Translations under genes and position numbers: made by a program
The notes under the pieces: model-generated
The model's database searches: none
What the model saw: only the letters and a program-made list of their open reading frames with translations
What the model was told of the DNA's origin: nothing
Part shown: one piece after another, positions 8,070-17,409 of the stretch
Position numbering within the stretch: position 1 is the stretch's first letter
How the letters are laid out: each line of letters begins with the position of its first letter
Source of the DNA: Hyphomicrobiales bacterium
GTDB taxonomy: Bacteria > Pseudomonadota > Alphaproteobacteria > Rhizobiales > Xanthobacteraceae
Direction of reading: 5' to 3'
Length of the DNA stretch: 64,000 bases
Assembly (NCBI GenBank): GCA_017305535.1
Contig: JAFKKN010000011.1
Coordinates: 62,001 to 126,000, forward strand

Positions 8070-9683
8070 ATGCGACCATTCCTCACGCTTCACTCTCCAG
8101 CAGATGCGCGGCGTTATTATCAACAGGGACTGTGGAAGGACGAAACCCTCTACGGCCTCCTGAGTAAACATGCCGATGAGCGTCCCGGCGATATCGCGCT
8201 TCAGGATGGGCGTCGCTCCGTGACATGGTCCGACTTGCGCGGATGGGTGAACGGCGTTGCCGGCAACCTGCGCGAGTTCGGCCTGACCGGAGGAGATCGG
8301 GTTTCGATCTGGATGTCCAATCGCGTCGAAGCGATCGTGATGTTCCTGGCTTGCGCGCGCGAAGGCATTGCCTGCAATCCTTCGCTTCACAAGACCTTTA
8401 CCTGTGCCGAGATCGTCGAACTGTTGTCGTCACTGTCGGCTCGCGCGCTGCTGACCGAGGCAGGTTGGGGCGCGGATCGCTCCCGCGTCGATCTCGATGC
8501 GATGCTGGTGAAGCTGCCGCATCTGAAGATGGTGTATACGCCGGAAACCTTGCCCGGCCCCGCCATCAACGCCGCGCCGCCATGTAGCGATCCGGATAAG
8601 ATTGTGTATCTGGCGTTCACGTCAGGGACCACCGGTTCGCCCAAGTGCGTCATGCATTCGGATAACACGCTGCTTGCGAACGCCCGCGATCTGGTTGCCG
8701 ACTGGCGGCACGGGCCGGAAACCGTGCTGCTGTCGCTATCGCCGCTGTCGCATCACATTGCCTGGGTCGGGATCGCGCAATGGCTGGTCATCGGGGGACG
8801 CTTTGTCACCGATGATCCGCCGCCGAATATGAGCCGCATCGACTGGATTCAGGCGACGGGAGCAACCTACGTTCTCGGCGTTCCGACGCATGCGATGGAC
8901 GTTCTTGCCGAGCAGCAGAGAACGGGCCAACGGCTTGGCGACGTCTCGGTCTTTTACATGGCCGGATCGCCGATTCCGCCGGTCACCGCCGCTGCTTTTC
9001 TCGAGCAGGGCGTCAAGCCGCAGAACATCTACGGCATGACCGAGAATTCGTCGCATCAATACACCCATCCGGACGACTCCGCCGAAGTTATCGTCCAGAC
9101 CTGCGGGCGTGGCGGACGCGCCTATGAGGTGCGTTTGTTCGACCCGGCGGATTCCGACAAGGAGGTCAAGCCCGGCGAAGTCGGGCAAATCGCCGGCCGT
9201 GGCGCTGCGTTGATGTTGGGCTACTTTGATAATCAGCGCGCGACGGAATCCAGTTTCAACAAGGACGGCTGGTTCCTGTCCGGCGACCTCGGCATCCTGG
9301 ATCAGGCTGGAAATCTGCGCATCGAGGGCCGTCTGAAGGATCTGATCATCCGTGGCGGTCACAATATCTATCCGTCGCATATCGAAGCGGCGGCGGTGCG
9401 TCACAAGGATGTCGGACGCGTTGCCGCATTCCCGGTGCCGGACGATCGTCTCGGCGAACGGGTTTGTATCGCGGTGTCCGGAACGATCGAGCCGGATGAA
9501 CTACTGCGGCATTTGCGGGAGCAGGGAATCTCGAAATACGACATGCCGGAGTACTTCGCTCGCGTGGATGACTTTCCACTCACGGCGAGTGGGAAAATTC
9601 TCAAGCGCGAGTTGACGTTGTGGGTGCGCCGCGGAGAGCTGCTGCCGTCGCCCATTCGCGGGCCAGTCGCGGCTGCGACTTAG
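8070..9683 (+). CDS. AMP-forming acyl-CoA ligase, cyclohexanecarboxylate-CoA ligase-like
   Basis: The 537-residue cytosolic ligase activates a carboxylic acid to its CoA ester with ATP. The AMP-binding P-loop-like motif FTSGTTGSPKCVMHS, the YGMTENSS motif, the hinge GRLKDLIIRGGHNIYP and the terminal catalytic Lys in TASGKILKREL are all visible. It is the first gene of an operon of CoA-transferase, dehydrogenase and hydratase genes and follows a strong sigma-54 promoter. The overall pattern resembles ligases for alicyclic acids (AliA-like) in Rhodopseudomonas-type bacteria, and a BadI-like gene in the same operon supports that. The true substrate is not determinable. Confidence 0.85.
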   Translation: MRPFLTLHSPADARRYYQQGLWKDETLYGLLSKHADERPGDIALQDGRRSVTWSDLRGWVNGVAGNLREFGLTGGDRVSIWMSNRVEAIVMFLACAREGIACNPSLHKTFTCAEIVELLSSLSARALLTEAGWGADRSRVDLDAMLVKLPHLKMVYTPETLPGPAINAAPPCSDPDKIVYLAFTSGTTGSPKCVMHSDNTLLANARDLVADWRHGPETVLLSLSPLSHHIAWVGIAQWLVIGGRFVTDDPPPNMSRIDWIQATGATYVLGVPTHAMDVLAEQQRTGQRLGDVSVFYMAGSPIPPVTAAAFLEQGVKPQNIYGMTENSSHQYTHPDDSAEVIVQTCGRGGRAYEVRLFDPADSDKEVKPGEVGQIAGRGAALMLGYFDNQRATESSFNKDGWFLSGDLGILDQAGNLRIEGRLKDLIIRGGHNIYPSHIEAAAVRHKDVGRVAAFPVPDDRLGERVCIAVSGTIEPDELLRHLREQGISKYDMPEYFARVDDFPLTASGKILKRELTLWVRRGELLPSPIRGPVAAAT

Positions 9684-9694
9684 TGGCGACGCAA

Positions 9695-10822
9695 ATGACA
9701 CGGCTGCCTTTAACAGACACCCTCGTTCTGGATTTCAGCACTCTGCTGCCGGGGCCGTTCGCCACACTGATGCTGGCGGAGGCCGGCGCCACGGTAATCA
9801 AGATCGAGCGCGCCGGAAGCGGCGACGAAATGCGTGGCTACGAACCCAAGCTCGGCGCCGACAGTACGAATTTCCAGCTTCTGAACGTCGGCAAGGACAG
9901 CATCGTTGTCGATCTGAAGGCAAAAGATGCGTTCGAGCGATTGAAGCCGTTGGTGGCGCGGGCCGATGTCGTCGTCGAACAGTTTCGCCCGGGCGTCATG
10001 GACCGTCTGGGATTCGGATATGAAGCCTTGCGTGCGATCAATCCGAAGTTGATCTATTGCGCGATTACCGGATGGGGCCAGAGCGGCCCCAAATCGACCG
10101 TTGCCGCGCACGATCTCAACTACATGGCGGATGCCGGCCTGTTAGGCCTCAGTCGCGGCAGCGACGGCGCACCGGTGGTGCCGCCAGTGCTGGTCGCGGA
10201 TTTGGCAGGCGGCGCGTATCCTGCCGTGGTCAATATTCTTCTCGCCCTTCTTCATCGCGATCGCACCGGCGAAGGTGCTTATCTCGATATTGCGATGGGA
10301 GAGAATCTACTGCCGCTGGCCTATTGGGGGCTCGGAAACGGATTCGTCGCCGGGCAATGGCCGCGTGGCGGGGATGCGTTGGTGACCGGCGGGAGTCCCC
10401 GTTATCAGATCTATCGCACGTCGGACGGCCGCTATCTCGCCGCAGCGCCGATCGAGGATCGCTTCTGGCAGAACTTCTGCGAGTTGATCGATCTGGCTCC
10501 TGGGTTGCGCGATCCGAAAGCCGATCCAGGCGAGGCGACACGCGCGATCGCGGTCATCATCGCGGGGCGTTCCGCGGATGCTTGGATGGAAACATTCAAG
10601 GGGCACGATGTCTGTTGCTCCATCGTTGCCAGTTTGCAGGAAGCGGTCGCTGATCCGCATTTCGCCGCGCGGGGCGTGTTCTCGCGCAAGATCGATGTCG
10701 AAGGCGCGTCGATGCCTGCGCTGCCGACAGCGATCGCCGCTTGCTTCCGTAGCCAGACCGCTCCGGCCGCGCCGCGACTTGGCGCGCAAACGGCTGCTTG
10801 GCTGAACGAGGAGGCTCGCTGA
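9695..10822 (+). CDS. CaiB/BaiF-family protein, alpha-methylacyl-CoA racemase-like
   Basis: This 375-residue type III CoA-transferase-fold protein keeps the features of the racemase branch: LPGPFATLMLAEAGATVIKIE at the N-terminus, AHDLNYMADAG (the catalytic His position) and VADLAGGAY (the catalytic Asp position). Racemases of this branch invert the alpha carbon of 2-methylacyl-CoA esters so that stereospecific dehydrogenases can act. The ATG at 9695 is chosen over a GTG overlapping the ligase stop; both are possible. It overlaps the next start by one base. A CoA-transferase role cannot be excluded from sequence alone. Confidence 0.75.
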   Translation: MTRLPLTDTLVLDFSTLLPGPFATLMLAEAGATVIKIERAGSGDEMRGYEPKLGADSTNFQLLNVGKDSIVVDLKAKDAFERLKPLVARADVVVEQFRPGVMDRLGFGYEALRAINPKLIYCAITGWGQSGPKSTVAAHDLNYMADAGLLGLSRGSDGAPVVPPVLVADLAGGAYPAVVNILLALLHRDRTGEGAYLDIAMGENLLPLAYWGLGNGFVAGQWPRGGDALVTGGSPRYQIYRTSDGRYLAAAPIEDRFWQNFCELIDLAPGLRDPKADPGEATRAIAVIIAGRSADAWMETFKGHDVCCSIVASLQEAVADPHFAARGVFSRKIDVEGASMPALPTAIAACFRSQTAPAAPRLGAQTAAWLNEEAR

Positions 10823-11820
10823 TGCGCGCGTATCACGTCGTCGAGTTTGGCCCGCCGTCCGCTTTACGGTTGAACGAGGTCGACGATCTCGTGCCGGGCG
10901 AAGGCCAGATCGTCGTCGATGTCGCGGCAGCCGGCATCAATTTTCCCGATACGCTGGTGGTGTCCGGACGCTACCAGATTCTGCCGCCGCGCCCGTTCGT
11001 GCCCGGCAAGGAATTGGCGGGTACGGTGCGTGCGATTGGCGCGGGCGTGACTGCATTTGCGCCGGGCGACCGGGTGCTGGGCCAGCTCGAACACGGCGCG
11101 TTTGCCGAGCAGGCAGTGGTGAACGCCGCAGACGCGTTTCATTTGCCCGACGGACTGGGATTTGCCGATGCGACCGCGCTCGGTCTGGTCTACCAGACGG
11201 CCTATTTCGCGTTGCTTGACCGCGCGGGGCTGCGTCCCGGCAAAACCGTGCTTGTCGGTGGTGCGGCCGGCGGCGTCGGAATCGCATCGATGCAGTTGGC
11301 GAAGGCGTTTGGCGCGCGCGTGTTGGCCGCTGTTCGCAAGCCCGACCAGGTCGAATTCGTTCGCGCGAATGGTGCCGATGCGGTGATCGACGTTGGCGGT
11401 GCCAATCTGCGTGACGATCTGCGTGCGCAGGTGCTCGCCGCGACAGACGGCCGTGGAGTCGATGTGATCATCGATCCGGTCGGCGGCGAGTTCTTCAACG
11501 CGGCGTTGCGCGGGCTGGCGTGGTGCGGGCGATTGGTCGTCGTCGGCTTTGCCGGTGGCGACATTCCCTCGGTCAAGGCCAACTACCTGCTGGTGAAGAA
11601 CATCAGCGTCAGCGGTCTCCAGTGGAGTGACTATCGCGAGCGGCTGCCGGAGCGGATGGCCGAGGCGCAGGCGGACATCTTCCGTCTTTGGCGCAACGGC
11701 GCGGTGCGTCCTCCGGTGACACAGACGTTCGCTTTGGAAGAACTCCCTGCGGCGCTCGAACTCATCGAGAAGGGGCGTATCCGGGGCAAGGCCGCAATCA
11801 TTGTCGGGGATGCCTCATAG
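10822..11820 (+). CDS. Zinc-free MDR-family NADPH:quinone/enoyl reductase
   Basis: The 332-residue protein has the GroES-like N-domain and a Rossmann domain with the nucleotide motif GAAGGVGIASMQLAKAFGARV. It lacks the Cys/His zinc ligands of alcohol dehydrogenases, which places it with quinone oxidoreductases and enoyl/acryloyl-CoA reductases (MDR superfamily). It sits inside the CoA-ester operon (1-bp overlap with the gene before, directly abutting the next), so reduction of an alpha,beta-unsaturated CoA intermediate is a reasonable guess. Confidence 0.8.
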   Translation: MRAYHVVEFGPPSALRLNEVDDLVPGEGQIVVDVAAAGINFPDTLVVSGRYQILPPRPFVPGKELAGTVRAIGAGVTAFAPGDRVLGQLEHGAFAEQAVVNAADAFHLPDGLGFADATALGLVYQTAYFALLDRAGLRPGKTVLVGGAAGGVGIASMQLAKAFGARVLAAVRKPDQVEFVRANGADAVIDVGGANLRDDLRAQVLAATDGRGVDVIIDPVGGEFFNAALRGLAWCGRLVVVGFAGGDIPSVKANYLLVKNISVSGLQWSDYRERLPERMAEAQADIFRLWRNGAVRPPVTQTFALEELPAALELIEKGRIRGKAAIIVGDAS

Positions 11821-13107
11821 ATGGCTTCGCAATCCAAAACGCTTTCTTTGGATACCGCGCAGTCGACGCTGCCGTGCGATGCGTTGCCGTTGAAGACGCC
11901 CGGTGCCGGGTTTCAACTGCTGGCCGGTGTTCGTGTGGTCGATCTCACCACGTCGGTTGCGGGCCCGTCCGGCACCATGCTGCTGGCCGACATGGGCGCC
12001 GAGGTCGTGAAGATCGAACGCCCGTCGGGCGGCGACGATGCGCGCTCGTGGGGGCCGCCGTTCCTCGCCGGTGAATCGCTGTGGTTCGCGGCGGTGAACC
12101 GCAGCAAGAAAAGCGTCGCGCTGGATTTCACCGACGCGGCCGGGCTGAAGCTGCTTTACGATCTGGTCCGGCAGGCCGACATGGTCTTCGTCAATCTGCC
12201 GCCGCGAATCGCGCGCAAGCTGAAGGTGGATGCGGATACCTTACGGAAGGTACGCCCGGATCTCATCTACGTGTCGATCACTGGTTTCGGTCTGACCGGC
12301 GAGCGCGCCGATTGGACCTGTTACGACTTGATAGCCGAAGGCTACTCCGGGATCATGGACGTGACCGGTGCGGCTGGCGGCGATCCGCAGAAAATTGGCG
12401 CGCCTGCCGCAGACATGCTTGCCGGACAGGATGCCGCGTTTGCCGCCGTCGCCGCGCTATATGATCGCCGCACGACGGGCAAGGGTCACGTGATCGACGT
12501 TGCGCTGGTCGATTCTATGACGCGGCTCCTGTCGTGCCGTCTGATGTCCTATCTCGGCTCGGGTGAACTGCCGACACGTTCCGGCGGCACCGACAGCGTG
12601 ATCGCGATCTATCAGGCGTTCGAGACCGCCGACGATCCGATCGTGCTGGCGCTCGGCAACGATAATCTCTGGCAGCGTTTCTGGGCAGCGGTCGGCGATC
12701 CGGATTACGCGCGAATTTCCGGGATGCAAAGCAACGCGGAGCGTCGCCAGCGCCGATCCGAAATCGTCGATCGGATCGCGGAGTTGTTGCGCGCCAAGTC
12801 GCGAAACCATTGGCTTGATGTGCTGCGCGCGGCTCGAATTCCAGTGGGACCCATCAACAATCTCGAACAGGTTGTTGCTGATGACGCGATGTTGGCGCGG
12901 GGAATGTTCTACCGGCTTTCATCCTCGGATGGGCGCATCGTACCGCAGGTCGGACCCGGCATCGTCGTCGATGGCGAGCATGGATTGGCGCGGAGCGCGC
13001 CGCCCAGACTCGGTGAGCATACCGACGAGGTACTTGCCGGTTGGCTCGGGCTGAGCCATCGCGACCGCCACGACCTCATTGATCCAAATTCACATGAAAG
13101 GACATGA
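11821..13107 (+). CDS. CaiB/BaiF type III CoA-transferase
   Basis: The 428-residue protein has the family N-terminus (VVDLTTSVAGPSGTMLLADMGAEVVKIE) and, at the position of the formyl-CoA transferase nucleophile, an Asp in APAADMLAGQ. The racemase His in GHDxNY is absent (CYDLIAEGYSG here), so a true CoA-transferase is more likely than a racemase. Such enzymes move CoA between a donor ester and an acid substrate without ATP. The ATG directly follows the preceding TAG. A second activation route besides the ligase at 8070 would spare ATP by using a pathway product as CoA donor. Confidence 0.8.
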   Translation: MASQSKTLSLDTAQSTLPCDALPLKTPGAGFQLLAGVRVVDLTTSVAGPSGTMLLADMGAEVVKIERPSGGDDARSWGPPFLAGESLWFAAVNRSKKSVALDFTDAAGLKLLYDLVRQADMVFVNLPPRIARKLKVDADTLRKVRPDLIYVSITGFGLTGERADWTCYDLIAEGYSGIMDVTGAAGGDPQKIGAPAADMLAGQDAAFAAVAALYDRRTTGKGHVIDVALVDSMTRLLSCRLMSYLGSGELPTRSGGTDSVIAIYQAFETADDPIVLALGNDNLWQRFWAAVGDPDYARISGMQSNAERRQRRSEIVDRIAELLRAKSRNHWLDVLRAARIPVGPINNLEQVVADDAMLARGMFYRLSSSDGRIVPQVGPGIVVDGEHGLARSAPPRLGEHTDEVLAGWLGLSHRDRHDLIDPNSHERT

Positions 13108-13108
13108 C

Positions 13109-13888
13109 ATGAGCTTCAACACGATCATCTACGAAGAGGATGGGCCGATCGGAACCATCACCCTGAATCGGCCGGACGACGGCAATATGTTCACAGTCGA
13201 GATGTGTCATGAAATCCGGGATTGCATCAATGCGATCCGGCGCGAAACGCGCACGCGTGTGATCGTCATCACCGGTGTCGGCGAGAAATTCTTTTGCATC
13301 GGCGGTCGCAAGGAAGGCATGGAGAAAACGACGCTCTATGCCGGCGTTCTGCCGACTCTCGAAATGTATGAGTCCATCGATCGGCTGCAAAAGCCGGTGG
13401 TCGCCAGCGTCAACGGCTATGCTGTCGGCGGCGGTCACGTGTTGCATGTCGTGTGCGACCTGACGATCGCCAAGGAAAGCGCGGTGTTCCGGCAGGTCGG
13501 CCCGATGATGGGCTCGTTCGACGCCGGTTACGGCACCTGGTATCTCGAAGACCTGATCGGCAAGAAGCGCGCCAAGGAGATGTGGTACCGCAATCCGAAG
13601 ATCTCGTCACACGAAGCGTTGGAGATGGGACTGATCAACAAGGTCGTCCCCGACGACAAGCTGAAAGAGGAGACGCGCAAGTTTGCGCTCGAGATCGCGG
13701 ACCGCGGCCCGTTCGCACTGGCCTCGATCAAGGCGGCGTTCAATGCACGACATGGCGGCGTATCCGGTCTCGCGCGGGTGGCGCACGATCTCTTGCTGCG
13801 GCCCTATCTTGACACCGATGAAAGCCACGAATTGTCCGCGTCCTTTGCCGCCAAGCGTCGGCCGGATAGCTCGAAGTTCGGGAAGTAG
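13109..13888 (+). CDS. Crotonase-fold ring hydrolase, BadI/MenB-like
   Basis: The 259-residue protein keeps the MenB/BadI segments VGGGHVLHVVCDLTIA, FRQVGPMMGSFDAGYGTWYLEDLIGKKRAKEMWY (split here as the QVGPMMGSFDAGYG and KKRAKEMWY blocks) and the Tyr-Asp-Thr-Asp-Glu near the C-terminus. BadI hydrolytically opens the ring of 2-ketocyclohexanecarboxyl-CoA, while MenB does the reverse-type Dieckmann closure. No menaquinone genes are nearby, so ring opening in catabolism is favoured. The ATG at 13109 is preceded by AAAGGA; an ATG 15 bp upstream is the alternative. It is the best clue that the substrate is alicyclic. Confidence 0.78.
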   Translation: MSFNTIIYEEDGPIGTITLNRPDDGNMFTVEMCHEIRDCINAIRRETRTRVIVITGVGEKFFCIGGRKEGMEKTTLYAGVLPTLEMYESIDRLQKPVVASVNGYAVGGGHVLHVVCDLTIAKESAVFRQVGPMMGSFDAGYGTWYLEDLIGKKRAKEMWYRNPKISSHEALEMGLINKVVPDDKLKEETRKFALEIADRGPFALASIKAAFNARHGGVSGLARVAHDLLLRPYLDTDESHELSASFAAKRRPDSSKFGK

Positions 13889-13892
13889 CGCC

Positions 13893-14660
13893 ATGGTGGT
13901 CGAACTTTCCAAGGTCGACGACTATGCCTTGCTGCGGCTCAATCGTCCCGAGGCATTGAACGCATTGTCGTTCGCGATCCTGCGCGACATCGAAGCAGCG
14001 CTTGACGAGGTTGCGACCTGGAAAGTGCGCGCGCTTGTCGTCACCGGCGCAGGTGAAAAGGCATTCTGCGCCGGTGCCGACATCAAGGAGTTGCGCGGCC
14101 GGCCGATGATCGAATGCAAGCGCGGCGCCGAGTTCGGGCAGGCCGTATTCACCAAGCTGGAGCGGCTTCCGTTTCCATCGGTCGCGGCCATCAATGGCTT
14201 TGCGTTCGGTGGCGGCCTCGAATTGGCGCTGGCCTGTACTTTCCGCGTGGCGACCCCCAATGCGAAACTCGGGCTGCCGGAAATCAAGCTCGGCCTCATT
14301 CCCGGGTATGGCGGAACGCAGCGTCTGCCGCGCGTGATCGGCGAGGCGAGAGCGCTCGATATGATTCTTCTCGGGCGAACCGTCGGCGCTGAGGAAGCCG
14401 AGCGTATCGGCCTTATTCACCGCATCGTCACTGGCAGCGCGGTGGAGGGGGCAGTGGCGCTGGTGCGTGAGTTCTCGTCCTACAGTCTGCTTGCACTTGG
14501 TTTCGCCCGCGATGCCGTGACGCGGGCGCTCGACGTTCCGATTCATGAGGGGCTGAAGATCGAGGCCGATCTTTCGACCTTGGCATTCGGCACGTCTGAC
14601 GCCGCTGAAGGCATGGCGGCATTCTCCGAAAAGCGTAAGGCGGCTTTCACCGATGAGTAA
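13893..14660 (+). CDS. Enoyl-CoA hydratase
   Basis: The 255-residue crotonase has both catalytic glutamates: in FGGGLELALAC and in LPEIKLGLIPGYGGTQRLPR. It should therefore hydrate 2-enoyl-CoA esters, unlike the two crotonases at 23.7-25.5 kb. The oxyanion motif CAGADIKEL is present. The ATG follows the previous stop by a few bases, and the gene overlaps the next by 8 bp. Its role is the hydration step of beta-oxidation in the sigma-54 operon. Confidence 0.88.
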   Translation: MVVELSKVDDYALLRLNRPEALNALSFAILRDIEAALDEVATWKVRALVVTGAGEKAFCAGADIKELRGRPMIECKRGAEFGQAVFTKLERLPFPSVAAINGFAFGGGLELALACTFRVATPNAKLGLPEIKLGLIPGYGGTQRLPRVIGEARALDMILLGRTVGAEEAERIGLIHRIVTGSAVEGAVALVREFSSYSLLALGFARDAVTRALDVPIHEGLKIEADLSTLAFGTSDAAEGMAAFSEKRKAAFTDE

Positions 14661-15360
14661 GGGACAGGTCATCGTTACCGGCGGAAGCCGGGGTATAGGC
14701 GACGCCATCGTGCTGGAGCTTGATCGACGCGGCTTCGATATCGTTGCGCTGTCGCGCAGCGGGCAAGCGTCCGCCGGTCTTGGCATGGTCTGCGACATGA
14801 CCGACGAGCGTTCGATCGCCGAGGCGATCGCCAATGTTGGCGCGCGAGGGCCGATCGTCGGCCTCGTCAACAATGCCGGCGCGCATGAAGCAAAGCCGAG
14901 CGCCGAACTTTCGCTTGCGGAGTTCGAGGCGGCGATGCGCTTGAATGCATCCGCGGTGCTGGTGACGAGCAGGGAGGCTTATCCCTATCTGCGACAGTCG
15001 GGGGAGGGGCTGATCGTCAATATCGGTTCGTTTTTCGACCGGTTGGCCGTCGCTGGCAACCTGTCCTACTGCGCATCCAAGGCAGCAGTTGCCGCGATCA
15101 CGCGCTGCCTTGCATCCGAATGGGCGCGAGACGGCATCCGTGTCCTCGATGTGGCGCCGGGCTACATCGAAACCGATCTCAATCGCGACTTCCTCGCCAG
15201 TGAGAAAACCAGAAGCTGGCTCAAGCGCCGCGTTCCGGTCGGCCGCGCGGGTCAGACGGAAGAAGTCGCGCGCCTTGTTGGTGCATTATTCTCCGAGAAC
15301 ATCGCCTTCCTCACGGGGGAGACGATCTACATCGACGGCGGGCAGGGGGCGAACCTCTGA
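14653..15360 (+). CDS. Short-chain dehydrogenase/reductase, BadH-like
   Basis: The 235-residue classical SDR has the cofactor motif TGGSRGIGDAI, NNAGAHE, catalytic Ser in NIGSFF and YCASKAA (Tyr and Lys), and APGYIETDL. In the neighbourhood of a BadI-like hydrolase it would fit a 2-hydroxycycloalkane-carboxyl-CoA dehydrogenase, oxidising the ring hydroxyl to the ketone that is then cleaved. That assignment rests on context; the family alone gives only NAD(P)-dependent alcohol oxidation. Confidence 0.8.
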   Translation: MSKGQVIVTGGSRGIGDAIVLELDRRGFDIVALSRSGQASAGLGMVCDMTDERSIAEAIANVGARGPIVGLVNNAGAHEAKPSAELSLAEFEAAMRLNASAVLVTSREAYPYLRQSGEGLIVNIGSFFDRLAVAGNLSYCASKAAVAAITRCLASEWARDGIRVLDVAPGYIETDLNRDFLASEKTRSWLKRRVPVGRAGQTEEVARLVGALFSENIAFLTGETIYIDGGQGANL

Positions 15361-16526
15361 TGAAGATATTTGAGGCACTGGAACACGAGCGGAGCTGGAG
15401 CGAAGAGGAGCGGCTTCTGCTCGATCAGGTCGATCGGCTGACGGCCGAGATTATCGCGCCCAATGCCGCCAGGATCGACGAGGCTGGTGCGTTTCCATGG
15501 GATAATGTCGAAGCCATCAATCGCCTCGGCCTCAACGCGATCTTCGTTCCGGAGGCCTATGGCGGTGCGCCGATGTCGTTCCGGCTGTATCTGGCCGTCG
15601 TTCGCCGCATTGCTGAGGCCTGCGCGTCCACCGGCATCATTTATGCGACCAACTTCCATGCGATGAAACCGTTGATCGAATTCGGTTCGGAGGAGCAGAA
15701 GACGCGGCTTCTGCCGCGCATCGCCGAAGGTGGATTGGCGGCGTTGGCGATTACTGAGGAAAGCGCGGGTTCGGATGCGACGGGGATGAAAACCCGGTTT
15801 CAGCCGGACGGCGACGAGATCGTGATCGATGGCGCGAAAATCTTCATCACCAACGGCGATGTCGCCGATCGCATTCTGCTTTTTGGCAAGCACGCCGGGA
15901 TCGACGATCCGCGTCAAGCGATTTCCGTGCTCGTCGTCGAGAAAGGCGCGCCCGGGCTCGAGACGCTCGGCCTGGAGAAAAAGATGGGACATCGCGGGTC
16001 GTCGACGGCGGCGCTGCGGTTCGACGGTTGCCGCGTCCCTGCCGCAAATCTGATCGGACGTCCGGGCGACGGCCTTGCCATTCTGCTTGCGTCGCTCAAT
16101 CGGTCGCGCCCGAGCATCGCCGCCCACGCCATCGGAATTGCGACGGCCGCGTTCAAGGACATGACGGCGTACATGAACGAGCGCAAGCAATCCGGTCGCC
16201 GCATCATCGATTTTCAGGCCAACCAGTTCATGTTGGCGGACCTCGCCACCGATCTCGCGATGGCCGAACTCTGGCTCGACCATCTCGCCGGCCGGATCGA
16301 CGCCGGCGCGCAGGACTTTGGCATTGAGGCGTCGATGGCCAAGATGCGCGCGTCCGACATCGCCAACCGCATCGTCACCGAGGCGGTGCAGATGCATGGC
16401 GGCTACGGCTATTGCAGCGATTTCCGGGTGGAGCGGCTGATGCGCGATGCCAAAATCACCCAGATCTGGGAAGGGACGAACCAGGTCCATCGTCAACTCA
16501 TCGGACGGAGCTTCGCGACCAAATGA
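15360..16526 (+). CDS. Acyl-CoA dehydrogenase
   Basis: The 388-residue flavoprotein has the FAD/substrate motifs LAITEESAGSDATGMKT and FITNG, and near the C-terminus MHGGYGY and IWEGTNQVHR with the usual catalytic Glu. It should introduce the alpha,beta double bond into an acyl-CoA (AliB-like in the alicyclic pathway). The start overlaps the preceding stop by one base (TGATG) and the stop overlaps the next start (ATGA). Confidence 0.9.
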   Translation: MKIFEALEHERSWSEEERLLLDQVDRLTAEIIAPNAARIDEAGAFPWDNVEAINRLGLNAIFVPEAYGGAPMSFRLYLAVVRRIAEACASTGIIYATNFHAMKPLIEFGSEEQKTRLLPRIAEGGLAALAITEESAGSDATGMKTRFQPDGDEIVIDGAKIFITNGDVADRILLFGKHAGIDDPRQAISVLVVEKGAPGLETLGLEKKMGHRGSSTAALRFDGCRVPAANLIGRPGDGLAILLASLNRSRPSIAAHAIGIATAAFKDMTAYMNERKQSGRRIIDFQANQFMLADLATDLAMAELWLDHLAGRIDAGAQDFGIEASMAKMRASDIANRIVTEAVQMHGGYGYCSDFRVERLMRDAKITQIWEGTNQVHRQLIGRSFATK

Positions 16527-17404
16527 CAAGAGCAATCAGAACTGTCGGCGTCTGCGGCGCGGGGGGCACCATGGGGGCGGGCATCGCGCTGGTCGCGGCG
16601 CGCGCCGGGTTCAAGACCATCTCCTTCGATATGTCGGAAGGTGCGCTCGACAAAGCCGCCAAGCAATCCGTTGATTTTCTCGACAAGTCGGTCACGCGCG
16701 GCAAACTGAACGGCGACAAGCGCGACGCGATCGTCGCCGCGATGTCGCGCACCACCAGCATCGATGGGCTTCGGGATTGTGATCTGGTGATCGAGGCCGT
16801 GTTCGAGGATCTGTCGATCAAACGCGATCTGCTGGGCCGTCTCGATGGCGCGTGCGCCGAGGATGCAATCTTCGCGTCGAATACCTCGACGCTGTCGATT
16901 ACTGAAATCGCGTCGGGCTCAAAGCACCCGGAGCGCGTGGTCGGCATGCACTTCTGCCTGCCGGCGCAACTGATGAAACTGATCGAGATGTCACCTGGAA
17001 TCCTGACCTCGGAAGAGACATTCAGGACGGCATGGCAATGGACCGAGGCTTGCGGTCAGATGCCGGTGAAGACACAGGACAAGCCGGGCTTCATTCTCAA
17101 CGCCCTGCTCGTGCCGTTCAACAACGATGCTATCCGCGCGGTTGAAGCGGGTGTCGCCGAGCCCGCCGATATCGATCGCGCCATCAAGGCCGGCCTTGGT
17201 TACAAGATGGGGCCGTTGGAGCTGCTCGACCTGATTGGCCTCGATACCCAGATACGTCTATGTGAAGCGTTCTATCCGATCACACTCGATCCGCGTGCGG
17301 CGACGCCGCCGCTGCTGCGGCGAATGGTGGCCGCCGGCCTGCTGGGGCGTAAATCCGGGCGAGGCTTCTTCGACTACCAAGGCAATGCGATGTTCGGAGC
17401 CTAA
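16523..17404 (+). CDS. 3-hydroxyacyl-CoA dehydrogenase (N-half of a split PaaH-like enzyme)
   Basis: The 293-residue protein has a Rossmann domain with GVCGAGGTMGAG, FASNTSTLSITEIA, PERVVGMHFCLPA and a complete first C-terminal 3HCDH domain (DKPGFILNALLVPFNNDAIRAV). The length matches single-unit FadB2/Hbd enzymes. It oxidises 3-hydroxyacyl-CoA with NAD+. The start ATG overlaps the preceding stop, and only 5 bp separate it from the next gene, which encodes what looks like the second half of long PaaH-type proteins. Confidence 0.9.
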   Translation: MTRAIRTVGVCGAGGTMGAGIALVAARAGFKTISFDMSEGALDKAAKQSVDFLDKSVTRGKLNGDKRDAIVAAMSRTTSIDGLRDCDLVIEAVFEDLSIKRDLLGRLDGACAEDAIFASNTSTLSITEIASGSKHPERVVGMHFCLPAQLMKLIEMSPGILTSEETFRTAWQWTEACGQMPVKTQDKPGFILNALLVPFNNDAIRAVEAGVAEPADIDRAIKAGLGYKMGPLELLDLIGLDTQIRLCEAFYPITLDPRAATPPLLRRMVAAGLLGRKSGRGFFDYQGNAMFGA

Positions 17405-17409
17405 GCATC

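Noticed and set aside
15327-16535. 402-codon minus-strand open frame opposite the acyl-CoA dehydrogenase
   Set aside because: Antisense shadow; the plus-strand gene has full family motifs and overlaps its operon neighbours correctly.
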